From positions 2,542,001 through 2,606,000 of the forward strand of contig NZ_AP025592.1 in NCBI RefSeq assembly GCF_023169965.1: 64,000 nt of DNA. The letters run 5' to 3'. This DNA is from Anaeromyxobacter paludicola (lineage in GTDB: Bacteria; Myxococcota; Myxococcia; Myxococcales; Anaeromyxobacteraceae). Under the pieces are notes generated by a model. It made no database searches and was not told where the DNA came from. It saw only the letters and a list, made by a program, of their open reading frames with translations. The position numbers were made by a program, and so were the translations under genes. Below, piece after piece: positions 25,778-34,533 of this stretch (within the stretch, counting starts at the first letter, position 1; each line of letters starts with the position of its first letter).

Positions 25778-28141
25778 ATGCCCTCCACCCTCGCCCCACC
25801 TCCGCCGTCCCCCGCCGTCGAGGGGCGGCGCGTGGCGATCCGCGGGACGGTGCAGGGCGTCGGCATGCGCCCCTTCGTCTTCCGCGTGGCCGGCGCCTGC
25901 CGGATCCGGGGCCGCGTCCGCAACGACGCCCGCGGGGTGACCATCGAGGCCTTCGGCGCTCCGGCCGACCTCGACGCCTTCCTGGCCCGGCTCGAGGCCG
26001 ACAAGCCGCCCGCGGCCCGCTTCGACGCGGTCGAGGTCGCCCCCATCCCGGCGGAGCCGGCGCCCGACTTCCGCATCGTGGAGAGCGAGGGCACCGGCGC
26101 CTCGGCCGAGCTCCGCGTCTCCATCCCCGCCGACCTCGCCACCTGCCCGGACTGCCTGCGCGAGCTCGCCGACCCGGCGAACAAGCGCCACCGCTACCCG
26201 TTCACCAACTGCACCAACTGCGGCCCGCGCTTCACCATCGCCCGCGGCGTCCCCTACGACCGGCCGCTCACCACCATGGCGGCGTTCCCGCTCTGCCCCG
26301 ACTGCCGGCGCGAGTACGAGACCCCCACCGACCGCCGCTTCCACGCCGAGCCCAACGCCTGCCCGGTGTGCGGCCCGCACCTCACCCTGCTCGCGCCCGG
26401 CGGCGCGCCGCTCGCGGACCGCGACGCCGCCCTCCGCCAGGCCGGCCGCGCCCTCGCGGACGGCAAGATCCTGGCCGTGAAGGGGCTGGGCGGGTTCCAC
26501 CTCGCCTGCGACGCCACGAGCGCGGAGGCGGTCGCGACCCTGCGCGCCCGCAAGCACCGCGAGGAGAAGCCGCTCGCGGTGATGGTCCCCGACCTCGACG
26601 CCGCCGAGGCGCTCGCGCACCTCACCGACGCCGACCGGGAGCTCCTCGCCTCGGTGGAGCGCCCCATCGTCCTCGCCCGGCGCCGCGAGCCCTCCCCGCT
26701 CGCCGCCGGCATCGCCCCCGCCACCCCGCTCGTCGGGCTGCTCTTGCCGTACGCGCCGCTCCACCACCTCCTGCTCGCCGAGGCGGGCCGTCCGCTGGTG
26801 ATGACCTCGGCGAACCTCTCCGAGGAGCCGATCGCCTACCGCAACGCCGAGGCGCTCGAGCGGCTCGGCGGGATCTGCGACCTCTTCCTGGTCCACGACC
26901 GCGAGATCGAGACCCGCTGCGACGACTCGGTGGCCCGCGTCGTGGCCGGCCGGCCGCTGGTGATGCGCCGCTCCCGCGGCTACGTGCCCCGGGCGGTCCC
27001 GGCGCCGGCGCGCTTCGAGCGCCCGGTGCTCGCCTGCGGCGCCCACCTCAAGAACACCTTCTGCATCGGCCTCGGCGACGCCGCCTGGCTCGGCCCGCAC
27101 ATCGGCGACCTCGAGAACCTCGAGACCACCGAGAGCTTCGAGTCGGCCGTGGCGCGGCTGGAGCGCTTCCTCGAGACCCGGCCCGCGCTCCTCGCCCACG
27201 ACCTCCACCCGCAGTACCTCTCCACGGCCTACGCGCTGCGGCGCGCGGCCGAGCTCGGGATCCCGGCCGTCGGCGTGCAGCACCACCACGCCCACGTCGC
27301 CGCCGGCATGGCGGAGCACGGGCTCGAGGGCCCGGTCCTCGGCCTCGCCTGGGACGGGACCGGCTTCGGGCCCGACGGCTCGAGCTGGGGCGGCGAGCTG
27401 CTCCTCGCGGGCTACGCCGGCTACGAGCGGCTCGCGACCCTGCGCCCCCTGCCCCTCGCCGGCGCCGACACCGCCGTGCGCCAGCCCTGGCGCGTGGCCC
27501 TGGCGGCCCTCGACGACGCCTTCGACGGCGCGCCGCCGCTGGAGGCGCTCCCGCTCTTCCGCGGGCTGCCGCCGGCCGAGGTGGAGCTGGTGCGGCGGAT
27601 GATCCGCGGCGGCTTCAACAGCCCCCTCGCCCACGGCGCCGGGAGGTGGTTCGACGCCGCGGGCGCGCTCGTGCTCGGGCGCGCCCGCGCCCGCCACGAG
27701 GGGCAGGTGGCGATGGCGCTGGAGGGGGCCGCCGACCCGGCCGAGCGCGGCGCCTACCCGTTCCGGATCGACGACGGGCGCGCGCCCTGGGAGCTCGACC
27801 TGCGCCCCGCCGTCCGCGCGCTGGTGGAGGACCTCCTCGCCGGCGCGCCCGCGCCCGCGGTGGCCGCGCGCTTCCACGAGACCCTCGCCGCCGCCGCCGC
27901 CGCCCTGGTGCGCCGGGCCGCGCGGGAGCGGGGCGGCCTGCCGGTCGTGGCCTCGGGCGGCTGCTTCCAGAACGCCCGGCTCGCGGAGCGGTTGCTGGGG
28001 AATCTCGCGCCCGATTTTCGGGTATACCTGCACGGGCACATCCCGCCGGGCGACGGCGGGATCGCGCTCGGGCAGGCGGTGGTCGCGCAGGCCGTTTCCA
28101 CGCAGGACCCCGGGCAGCGCCCCGGCGGCAGGAGGTCGTGA
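25778..28141 (+). CDS. hypF: Carbamoyltransferase HypF
   Basis: This protein of about 787 residues makes the cyanide ligands of the Ni-Fe site from carbamoyl phosphate together with HypE. The domains in order are acylphosphatase (VQGVGMRPFVFRVA), two Cys4 zinc fingers (CPDC...CTNC and CPDC...CPVC), a YrdC-like domain and a Kae1-like carbamoyltransferase domain with HHHAHVAAGMAEHG and LAWDGTGFGPDGSSWGGE. The ATG at 25778 is chosen because the acylphosphatase domain follows closely; the frame opens upstream at a TTG (25700) without a good ribosome-binding site. The stop is directly followed by hypC. Confidence 0.93.
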   Translation: MPSTLAPPPPSPAVEGRRVAIRGTVQGVGMRPFVFRVAGACRIRGRVRNDARGVTIEAFGAPADLDAFLARLEADKPPAARFDAVEVAPIPAEPAPDFRIVESEGTGASAELRVSIPADLATCPDCLRELADPANKRHRYPFTNCTNCGPRFTIARGVPYDRPLTTMAAFPLCPDCRREYETPTDRRFHAEPNACPVCGPHLTLLAPGGAPLADRDAALRQAGRALADGKILAVKGLGGFHLACDATSAEAVATLRARKHREEKPLAVMVPDLDAAEALAHLTDADRELLASVERPIVLARRREPSPLAAGIAPATPLVGLLLPYAPLHHLLLAEAGRPLVMTSANLSEEPIAYRNAEALERLGGICDLFLVHDREIETRCDDSVARVVAGRPLVMRRSRGYVPRAVPAPARFERPVLACGAHLKNTFCIGLGDAAWLGPHIGDLENLETTESFESAVARLERFLETRPALLAHDLHPQYLSTAYALRRAAELGIPAVGVQHHHAHVAAGMAEHGLEGPVLGLAWDGTGFGPDGSSWGGELLLAGYAGYERLATLRPLPLAGADTAVRQPWRVALAALDDAFDGAPPLEALPLFRGLPPAEVELVRRMIRGGFNSPLAHGAGRWFDAAGALVLGRARARHEGQVAMALEGAADPAERGAYPFRIDDGRAPWELDLRPAVRALVEDLLAGAPAPAVAARFHETLAAAAAALVRRAARERGGLPVVASGGCFQNARLAERLLGNLAPDFRVYLHGHIPPGDGGIALGQAVVAQAVSTQDPGQRPGGRRS

Positions 28142-28426
28142 ATGTGTCTCGGCGTTCCCGGTAAGGTCCTCGCCATCGACGGCATGAACGCCACGGTGGA
28201 CTTCTTCGGGGTCAAGAAGGAGCTCCGGCTCGACGTGGTGGACGAGCCGGTGTCGGTGGGCGACTACGTGCTCAACCACGTCGGCTTCGCCATCCGGCGC
28301 ATCCCGCCCGACGAGGTGGGCGAGACCCTCGCCATGTTCGACCAGATCCTGAAGGACGTGGCCCAGGACGACCTCATGGCCGCCGACGTGATCGGCGAGA
28401 TGGCCGCCGGCAAGGAGAAGGCCTGA
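28142..28426 (+). CDS. hypC: Hydrogenase maturation chaperone HypC
   Basis: This 94-residue protein starts MCLGVPGKVLAI with the essential Cys2 that binds the Fe(CN)2CO moiety with HypD. It then escorts the iron to the large-subunit precursor. The protein is slightly longer than the usual 75-90 residues. Its start abuts hypF and its stop overlaps the hypD start by one base (TGATG). It is the only HypC/HybG-type chaperone in the cluster. Confidence 0.95.
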   Translation: MCLGVPGKVLAIDGMNATVDFFGVKKELRLDVVDEPVSVGDYVLNHVGFAIRRIPPDEVGETLAMFDQILKDVAQDDLMAADVIGEMAAGKEKA

Positions 28427-29568
28427 TGGCCTCCCCCGCCGAGCTGGCGCAGCAGCTCAAGTTCCGGGATCCCGAGAAGGCCCGCGCCCTCGCCGCCGCG
28501 CTGCAGCGCGAGGTGGACGCCATCGGCCGCGACGAGATCACCATCATGCACGTGTGCGGCAGCCACGAGCAGTCGATCGCCCGCTTCGGCATCCGCGCCG
28601 TCCTGCCGCGCCAGATCTCGCTCATCATGGGCCCGGGCTGCCCGGTCTGCGTCACCGACGCCCCGGAGATCGACGAGGGCGTGGCCCTCGCGAAGCAGGG
28701 CTGCCGCGTCCTCACCTACGGCGACATGCTCAAGGTGCCGGGCACGGTGAAGTCGCTCGGCGACGCCCAGGCCGACGGCGGCAAGGTGGACATCGTCTAC
28801 GGCGTCGAGCAGGCGCTCGAGATCGCGCGGGCCCACCCCGACGAGGAGGTGGTCTTCTTCTCCTCCGGCTTCGAGACCACCGCGGTGGCCACCGCCGCCG
28901 CCATCCTGCGCGGCCTGCCGAAGAACCTCTCGGTGCTCTCGGCCCACAAGTACGTGCCGCCGGCGATGGAGATCGTGGCCGGCATGCCGGGCTCCAAGGT
29001 CGAGGCCTTCCTCGCCGCCGGGCACGCCGCCATCATCACCGGGTGCGACTGCTTCCGCCCCATGGCGCAGAAGTACCGGATGCCGATCGTGGTCACCGGC
29101 TTCGAGCCGCTCGACGTGCTCGCGGCCATCCTCAAGACGGTCGAGATGATCCGCCACGGCGAGCACGACGTCGCCAACTGCTACCCGCGCTGCGTCACCG
29201 GGCCGGGCAACCTGCCGGCCCAGAAGATGCTGTGGCAGGTGTTCGAGCCGGTGGGCGGCCAGTGGCGCGGCATCGCCGTCATCCCCGACGGCAACCTGCG
29301 GCTCAAGGCCGAGTTCGCCGCGGTGGACGCGCGCCGCCGCTTCGACATCGACGTGAGGTCGCTCTGGGACTACGCGCCGCCCAAGCTCGCCGAGCGCTGC
29401 ATCTGCGGCGAGATCATGGCTGGCTTCAAGTCGCCCAAGGACTGCGCCCTCTTCGGCAAGGAGTGCCTGCCCGAGTCGCCGGTGGGCGCCTGCATGGTCT
29501 CCTCCGAGGGCACCTGCAAGATCTGGCACCAGTACGGCGGCGTCCCGGACCTGAAGGAGGTGGGGTAG
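28426..29568 (+). CDS. hypD: Hydrogenase maturation protein HypD
   Basis: This 380-residue Fe-S protein is the scaffold on which Fe(CN)2CO is built. The conserved motifs HVCGSHEQSI, GPGCPVCVTD and FSSGFETTAVATAA, and the C-terminal cysteine set (RCICGEIMAG ... CALFGKEC ... CMVSSEGTCK) that binds the [4Fe-4S] cluster, are all present. Translational coupling with hypC by a 1-nt overlap fits their physical complex. Confidence 0.95.
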   Translation: MASPAELAQQLKFRDPEKARALAAALQREVDAIGRDEITIMHVCGSHEQSIARFGIRAVLPRQISLIMGPGCPVCVTDAPEIDEGVALAKQGCRVLTYGDMLKVPGTVKSLGDAQADGGKVDIVYGVEQALEIARAHPDEEVVFFSSGFETTAVATAAAILRGLPKNLSVLSAHKYVPPAMEIVAGMPGSKVEAFLAAGHAAIITGCDCFRPMAQKYRMPIVVTGFEPLDVLAAILKTVEMIRHGEHDVANCYPRCVTGPGNLPAQKMLWQVFEPVGGQWRGIAVIPDGNLRLKAEFAAVDARRRFDIDVRSLWDYAPPKLAERCICGEIMAGFKSPKDCALFGKECLPESPVGACMVSSEGTCKIWHQYGGVPDLKEVG

Positions 29569-30591
29569 ATGTCGGCAGCGGATCGGGTGGGCCTGCGCCA
29601 CGGCGCGGGCGGGCGGGCGATGCGCCGGCTCATCGAGGAGGTGTTCCTCGGGCTCGGCGGACCGGTGGAGGACGGGGTCGGGCTCGCCGCCATGGACGAC
29701 GGCGCGGCCATCCGCGTCGGCGACCAGTGGGTGGTGATGACCACCGACAGCCACGTGGTCCACCCCCGCTTCTTCCCCGGCGGCGACATCGGCCGGCTCA
29801 GCATCTCGGGCTGCGTCAACGACCTCGCCATGATGGGCGCGACCGAGCCGCTCGGCCTCACCTGCGCCGTGATCATCGAGGAGGGCTTCCCGCGCGAGGA
29901 GCTGGAGCGGATCCGCGACTCGATGCAGCAGGCCTGCCGGGAGTCGGGCGCCAACATCGTCACCGGCGACACCAAGGTGATGGGCAAGGGCGAGGTGGAC
30001 GGCATCGTCCTCAACACCGCCGGCTTCGCGGTGACCCGCCGGGTGGTGACCGACGCCGGCCTGCGCGCCGGCGACAAGCTCATCGTCACCGGCGCCATCG
30101 GCGACCACGGCATGGCGGTGATGACGCGCCGGCACGGCCTCGACATCGAGGGCGACCTCCGGAGCGACGTCGCCCCCATCAACCGGCTCGTCCGGGCCGC
30201 GCTCGACGCCGGCGGCGACGACGTGGTGGCGATGAAGGACCCGACCCGCGGCGGCGTCGCCTCGGTGCTCCACGAGTTCGCCGAGAAGGGCAAGGTGGGC
30301 GTGGTGGTGGACGAGCAGAGCCTGCCGGTGCACGCCGAGGTGCGGGCCGCCGGCGAGATGCTCGGCATCGACCCGCTCGTGGTCGCCAACGAGGGCAAGG
30401 CGGTCATCGGCGTCCGCGCCGGCTCGGCCGAGAAGGTGCTGGCCGCGCTCCGCGCCCACCCGCTCGGCCGCGAGGCGGCGATCATCGGCGCCGCGGTCGC
30501 CGAGCGGCCCGGCCAGGTGATCGTGGACACCGGCTTCGGCCGGCGCCTCCTCGCCGAGATCGAGGGCGAGCCGCTCCCCCGGATCTGCTGA
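29569..30591 (+). CDS. hypE: Hydrogenase maturation protein HypE
   Basis: This 340-residue PurM-like ATPase ends in LPRIC. The final Cys is carbamoylated by HypF and dehydrated to the thiocyanate that supplies CN- to HypD. The start LRHGAGGRAMRRLIEEVF and the ATP-binding DDGAAIRVGD segment are standard. It follows hypD directly, and its TGA overlaps the hypA ATG by one base. Confidence 0.95.
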   Translation: MSAADRVGLRHGAGGRAMRRLIEEVFLGLGGPVEDGVGLAAMDDGAAIRVGDQWVVMTTDSHVVHPRFFPGGDIGRLSISGCVNDLAMMGATEPLGLTCAVIIEEGFPREELERIRDSMQQACRESGANIVTGDTKVMGKGEVDGIVLNTAGFAVTRRVVTDAGLRAGDKLIVTGAIGDHGMAVMTRRHGLDIEGDLRSDVAPINRLVRAALDAGGDDVVAMKDPTRGGVASVLHEFAEKGKVGVVVDEQSLPVHAEVRAAGEMLGIDPLVVANEGKAVIGVRAGSAEKVLAALRAHPLGREAAIIGAAVAERPGQVIVDTGFGRRLLAEIEGEPLPRIC

Positions 30592-30935
30592 TGCACGAGT
30601 ACTCGCTGGTCCAGGCGGTGGTGGAGCGGATCGAGGAGGAGGTCCAGAAGCAGCGGGCCCTCGCCGTGCACGCGCTCACGGTCTCCGTGGGCGAGCTCGG
30701 CGGCGTCGACCCGGAGCTCTTCCGGACCGCCTTCGAGACCTTCCGCCAGGGGACGGTCTGCGAGAAGGCGGCGCTCACGGTGCGCGTGGTCCCGGCCACC
30801 TGGAGCTGCCCGGCCTGCGGCAAGGCCATCGAGAAGGGGGCGGTGCTGCGCTGCCCCGCCTGCGATCTGCCCGCGAAGATGGGCGAAGGTTCCGACGGAT
30901 TGACGCTCGACCGAGTCGAGCTGGAGGTGCCCTAG
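30591..30935 (+). CDS. hypA: Nickel metallochaperone HypA
   Basis: This 114-residue protein starts MHEYSLVQAV with the nickel-binding MHE motif. A zinc site is formed by CPACG and CPAC (residues about 74-93). It delivers nickel to the large subunit together with HypB. The ATG overlaps the hypE stop by one base, and the stop abuts the hypB start. The length is normal. Confidence 0.95.
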   Translation: MHEYSLVQAVVERIEEEVQKQRALAVHALTVSVGELGGVDPELFRTAFETFRQGTVCEKAALTVRVVPATWSCPACGKAIEKGAVLRCPACDLPAKMGEGSDGLTLDRVELEVP

Positions 30936-31841
30936 ATGTGCACGACCTGCGGCTGCGGTGACACCGAGCTCGTCCCGGTGGAGCTCCACGACAAGATCCT
31001 GGCCGGCAACGACCGGCAGGCGGCGCACAACCGGGAGCACTTCCTCGGCCACGGCGTGCTGGCGCTGAACCTCATGGGCTCGCCGGGCGCCGGCAAGACG
31101 GCGGTGCTGGAGGCCACGAGCCGCTTCGCCGAGGGGCGGCTGAAGCTCTCGGCGGTGTCGGCCGACCTCGCCACCGACAACGACGCCCGCCGCCTCGAGA
31201 AGGCCGGCATCCCGTCGAAGGCCATCACCACCTTCCAGGCCTGCCACCTCGACGCGGCGATGGTGCACCACGCCCTCGACGGCTTCCCCTGGGACCGCTC
31301 CGACGTCTTCTTCATCGAGAACGTGGGCAACCTCGTCTGCCCGGCCATCTACGACCTCGGCCAGGCGGCCAACGTGGTGGCGCTCTCGGTGACCGAGGGC
31401 GAGGACAAGCCCATCAAGTACCCGGTGATGTTCCAGAAGGCCGATCTCGTGCTGGTCACCAAGTGCGACCTCGTGCCGCACCTCGACATCGACCTCGCCC
31501 GGATCGACGACGCCATCTCCCGCGTCATGCCGAACCCCAAGGTGCTGCGCGTCTCGGCCCGCACCGGGGAGGGGCTGGCCGAGTGGTTCGCGTGGCTCGA
31601 GGAGCAGCGCCGGCCTATCGTCCAGGGGAAGGGAGCGCACATGCACGGGCACGCCCATTCCCACGAGCACACCCACTCGCACGAGCACACGCACGCGGAC
31701 GGGACGGTGCACAGCCACCCGCACGCGCACGTGCACGAGCACCCGCACGAGCACGGCGAGGCGAAGGCCGAGGAGCACCAGCACGAGCGCGAGGCCGGGC
31801 ACGCCCACGACCCGGCGGAGAAGCACGAGCACCGGCACTGA
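30936..31841 (+). CDS. hypB: Nickel-inserting GTPase HypB with C-terminal His-rich tail
   Basis: This 301-residue SIMIBI-class GTPase has an N-terminal Cys motif (MCTTCGCGD), P-loop GSPGAGKT, and the usual metal-binding Cys/His pair around TFQACHLDAAMVHHAL. Unusually, the last 70 or so residues form a tail with 25 histidines (HMHGHAHSHEHTH ... HEHRH). In most His-rich HypB proteins the histidine stretch lies near the N-terminus. The tail could store nickel or other metals. The gene closes the hyp cluster; a 786-nt region follows before the porin gene. Confidence 0.95.
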   Translation: MCTTCGCGDTELVPVELHDKILAGNDRQAAHNREHFLGHGVLALNLMGSPGAGKTAVLEATSRFAEGRLKLSAVSADLATDNDARRLEKAGIPSKAITTFQACHLDAAMVHHALDGFPWDRSDVFFIENVGNLVCPAIYDLGQAANVVALSVTEGEDKPIKYPVMFQKADLVLVTKCDLVPHLDIDLARIDDAISRVMPNPKVLRVSARTGEGLAEWFAWLEEQRRPIVQGKGAHMHGHAHSHEHTHSHEHTHADGTVHSHPHAHVHEHPHEHGEAKAEEHQHEREAGHAHDPAEKHEHRH

Positions 31842-31869
31842 TCCCGCCGCGCGGTCGTCCTGGCCGCCG

Positions 31870-31977
31870 GAGTGCGCCGGAGCCCCTCGGGTCCCGCCCG
31901 GCGGGGAGGGAGTGCGCCAGTCCCTCGGGGTCCCGCCCGGCGGGGAAGGAGTGCGCCGGAGCCCCTCGCGCGAGCTG
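31870..31977 (+). repeat. Tandem repeat with 39-40-bp unit, about 2.6 copies
   Basis: Units begin GAGTGCGCC at 31870, 31910 and 31949 and continue with CCTCGGG...TCCCGCCCGGCGGGGA. The second unit differs by a few bases and the third breaks off after GGAGCCCCTCG. Each full unit includes the inverted repeat CCCGCC-CGGCGGG. Confidence 0.75.
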
Positions 31978-31990
31978 CCCACCCCGAGCC

Positions 31991-32036
31991 CATCTTCCCC
32001 TCTCCCGCGGAGCGGGAGAGGGACAGGGAGGGGGCG
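31991..32036 (+). repeat. REP-like palindromic element, intergenic copy
   Basis: The core CTCTCCCGC-GGA-GCGGGAGAG forms a 9-bp stem with a 3-nt loop and is followed by GGACAGGGAGGGGGCG. The reverse complement of 53244-53286, inside a permease gene, matches this element over nearly its whole length, so it is a dispersed repeat family. Confidence 0.7.
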
Positions 32037-32453
32037 AGGCGGAGCACCCGGCCGGCGCGCCCATCGCAGTCAGCGCCGCAACCCAGGCCGACGGGAGCCC
32101 TCCCGAGGCGCGCAGCGCAGGCGGGCGCCCGCCGGCATCGGACCGCGTGACACGATGGCAGCGCCGCTCCCCCGTGCCACGCCGTAGCCGGAGCCTCACG
32201 CCCTAGCCAGATCGGAGCCGCAGCGGGCTCGAGCGCCCTGCGCCCGCGGCGCCGCTCGCCTGGCAGCGACCCGGCGGAGCCGCCGCAGCGAGCACCGCAG
32301 CGGTGGGCTCCCGGCGGCCCCCGCGGCACCGGTCGAGCATCGGCGACCCAGGCGGCCCGGCGCCCTGCACCGTGGCCGCCCCTCCCCCGCCCTCCCCGCC
32401 CGAGCGGGGAGGGAGTGCCTCGGTGGCTCCTCCCGAGAAGCGCCCTTCCTGGG

Positions 32454-32510
32454 ACGTCGCGTCGCGCCGTGAAACGTCGCGTCGCGTCTCGCTGAAACCT
32501 CTCGTCGCGT
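32454..32510 (+). repeat. Short direct repeats upstream of the porin gene
   Basis: ACGTCGCGTCGCG occurs at 32454-32466 and again at 32474-32486, exactly 20 bp apart, with a shorter CGTCGCGT at 32503-32510. Phased repeats 118-174 nt before the porin start could be regulator sites. No protein is assigned. Confidence 0.5.
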
Positions 32511-32627
32511 CCCTGCCGGCGCGCCGGCGCGATCCCCCTGGAATCAGGCCGTTTTCCCCGGGGCACAGCCCGTGCACCCTCACGCCCCATGCGGTCCCTT
32601 CAACGAGTGATCCCAGGGAGAAAGAGA

Positions 32628-34100
32628 ATGCCTAGACCGATCGCAGCACTGCTCGCGCTGACGGCGCTGACGAGCCTCGCGGGCGCGCCGCTGGCTCGCG
32701 CCGAGGACGCGCAGCAGCAGAAGATCGACGACCTCACGAAGAAGGTCGAAGCCCTCGAGCAGCGCGTCAAGAAGGACGAGGACAAGTCCCTCAGCCACTG
32801 GCTGACGATCGGCGGCGACTACCGCTTCCGGATCGACTCGCTGGGCGGCTCGGTGCCGAACTACTACCAGTACACCGGCCCGACCTCGATGCCGGTCGCC
32901 GCGCCCGGGTTCGACCCGAAGAACGACACGCTGATGACCAACCGCTTCGGCCTGAACCTCAAGGCCAAGGCGACGCAGGACGTGAGCATCTCGGCCCGCC
33001 TGCTCATGTACAAGGTCTTCGGCATGGAGACGTCGGCGCCCGTGAACGCCGGCTTCTTCGCCGACCGGATGCAGACGCTCGACGGCACCATCGGTCACGT
33101 GCCGATCGACAACACCCTGCGCGTGGACCAGGTGTACGCGACCTGGAACAACATCGGCGGCCAGCCGATCTGGTTCTCGGTCGGTCGTCGCCCCTCCACC
33201 GGCGGCTCGCCCACCCACGTCCGCCAGAACGGCGACCGCCCGGGTAACGGCGGCGTGCCCGGCCTGCTCGTGGACTACGCCTTCGACGGCATGACGCTCG
33301 GGGTCGCCCCCGAGATCGACGCCCTCCCCGGCGCCTTCGGCAAGATCTGCTACGGCCGCGGCTTCGAGGCCGGCTACGGCAGCGGGAGCAACTCGCTCAA
33401 CGACACCGAGATGCTCGGCTTCCAGCTCGTGCCCGTGGACACCGACCCGCTCCGCATCGACTTCCAGTACAACCGCGGCTTCAACATCTTCGACAACCCG
33501 AACGCCGTCGGCAACCAGCTCGGCGACATGGACTGGATCGGCGTCGGCCTCCTCAGCACGCTCAAGAAGGTGGGCCCCGGCAACCTGACCTCGTTCGCGA
33601 GCGGCGGCCTCAGCATGACCCACCCGAACGGGAACCACGCGCTCCTCGCCGGCGCGGGCTCGCCCGACTCCGGCGCCGGCCTCCTCGTGAACGGCCCCGA
33701 CACCAGCGGCCACACCGGCTGGTCGGTCTACGCCGGCCTCCGCTACGACCTGCCCACCGGCACCAAGATCGGCGCCGAGTACAACCACGGCTCCGAGTTC
33801 TGGATGCCGTTCGACCCGGCCGCCGACGACATGTGGACGAGCAAGCTCGGCACGCGCGGCAACGTCTACGAGGCGTACCTGATCCAGGAGCTCCCGCTCC
33901 AGCCGATCTCCTCGTTCAACGCCAAGACCTTCGTGCGGCTCGGCTACCAGTACTACGACTTCACCTACACCGGCAGCAACAACTGGGTCGGCGCGCCGGT
34001 GAAGATCTCCGACCTCGCGGCGAGCCCGATGAACGCCCAGATGTTCGCGCCCCTCAAGTCGGCGCACGACATCTACGCGACGTTCGAGGTGAAGCTCTAG
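32628..34100 (+). CDS. Outer-membrane beta-barrel porin-like protein (DUF3373-like)
   Basis: This 490-residue protein has a signal peptide (PRPIAALLALTALTSLAGAPLARA), a short coiled coil (QQQKIDDLTKKVEALEQRV) that may reach the peptidoglycan or trimerise, and a long barrel-like remainder. The remainder has alternating aromatic strands and a final strand ending in YATFEVKL. Family resemblance is to the DUF3373 outer-membrane proteins of Geobacter-type bacteria; I am moderately sure of that label. It is followed by a terminator, a small periplasmic protein and an octaheme cytochrome, so a role in moving electrons or substrates across the outer membrane is possible. The ATG at 32628 has a purine-rich ribosome-binding site; an upstream ATG (32589) has none. 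Confidence 0.75.
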   Translation: MPRPIAALLALTALTSLAGAPLARAEDAQQQKIDDLTKKVEALEQRVKKDEDKSLSHWLTIGGDYRFRIDSLGGSVPNYYQYTGPTSMPVAAPGFDPKNDTLMTNRFGLNLKAKATQDVSISARLLMYKVFGMETSAPVNAGFFADRMQTLDGTIGHVPIDNTLRVDQVYATWNNIGGQPIWFSVGRRPSTGGSPTHVRQNGDRPGNGGVPGLLVDYAFDGMTLGVAPEIDALPGAFGKICYGRGFEAGYGSGSNSLNDTEMLGFQLVPVDTDPLRIDFQYNRGFNIFDNPNAVGNQLGDMDWIGVGLLSTLKKVGPGNLTSFASGGLSMTHPNGNHALLAGAGSPDSGAGLLVNGPDTSGHTGWSVYAGLRYDLPTGTKIGAEYNHGSEFWMPFDPAADDMWTSKLGTRGNVYEAYLIQELPLQPISSFNAKTFVRLGYQYYDFTYTGSNNWVGAPVKISDLAASPMNAQMFAPLKSAHDIYATFEVKL

Positions 34101-34108
34101 TCGTCCCC

Positions 34109-34142
34109 GGGCGGGGAGGGGGCGCGAGCCCCCTCCCCGCCC
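34109..34142 (+). terminator. Strong stem-loop after the porin gene
   Basis: A perfect 15-bp inverted repeat (34109-34123 with 34128-34142) closes a GCGA tetraloop of the GNRA class. It starts 8 nt after the porin stop. Only TT follows, so it may act as a partial terminator or as an mRNA-stabilising 3' structure within the operon. Confidence 0.65.
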
Positions 34143-34181
34143 TTCCCGTCTCCGCATCACGCAGTCAGGAGGAGCAACGTC

Positions 34182-34508
34182 ATGAAGAGAGCAGCCGCAG
34201 TCGTCCTCGCCGCAGTCCGCGTCATGCTGGTCGTCCTCGCCCTGGGCGGCGTCGCCCGCGCCGACGAGACCAAGATGGTGGGCGTCATCACCAAGATCGA
34301 CATCGCCGGGCAGGACGCCAAGGTCGCCACCGCCACGCTTCGGGACGTCAAGACCGACAAGACGGTGGAGATCACCGTCCACGACGACCTCACCCTCGAC
34401 AAGTTCAAGGATCACCGCATCAACGAGGGCGACGAGATCCGCTGCCGGTACGAGGTGAAGAAGGGCAAGAACGTCAGCACCTACTTCCGCAAGACGGCCG
34501 GCTGCTGA
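34182..34508 (+). CDS. Small periplasmic protein with OB-like beta domain
   Basis: This 108-residue protein has a signal peptide (residues 1 to about 27, ending VARA) and one short beta-rich domain (MVGVITKIDIAGQDAKVATATL ... GDEIRCRYEVKKGKNVSTYF). It ends with a single Cys. It resembles the protein at 12099-12380. It lies between porin and octaheme cytochrome, 25 nt before the latter, so it may be an accessory of that module. Function unknown. Confidence 0.65.
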   Translation: MKRAAAVVLAAVRVMLVVLALGGVARADETKMVGVITKIDIAGQDAKVATATLRDVKTDKTVEITVHDDLTLDKFKDHRINEGDEIRCRYEVKKGKNVSTYFRKTAGC

Positions 34509-34533
34509 CGGTCCCGGGAACGAGCACGCACCA

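Larger units (their letters stand above)
31842..32627. other. Long non-coding region with several repeat families
   Basis: These 786 nt between hypB and the porin gene have no credible gene; the frames present are low-complexity Arg/Pro/Gly strings. They contain a 39-40-bp tandem repeat (31870-31977), a REP-like hairpin element (31991-32036) and a second hairpin, CCTCCCCGC-CCGA-GCGGGGAGG (about 32390-32411). Short direct repeats (32454-32510) and the porin ribosome-binding site GGGAGAAAGAG end the region. The porin promoter must lie here. Confidence 0.55.
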
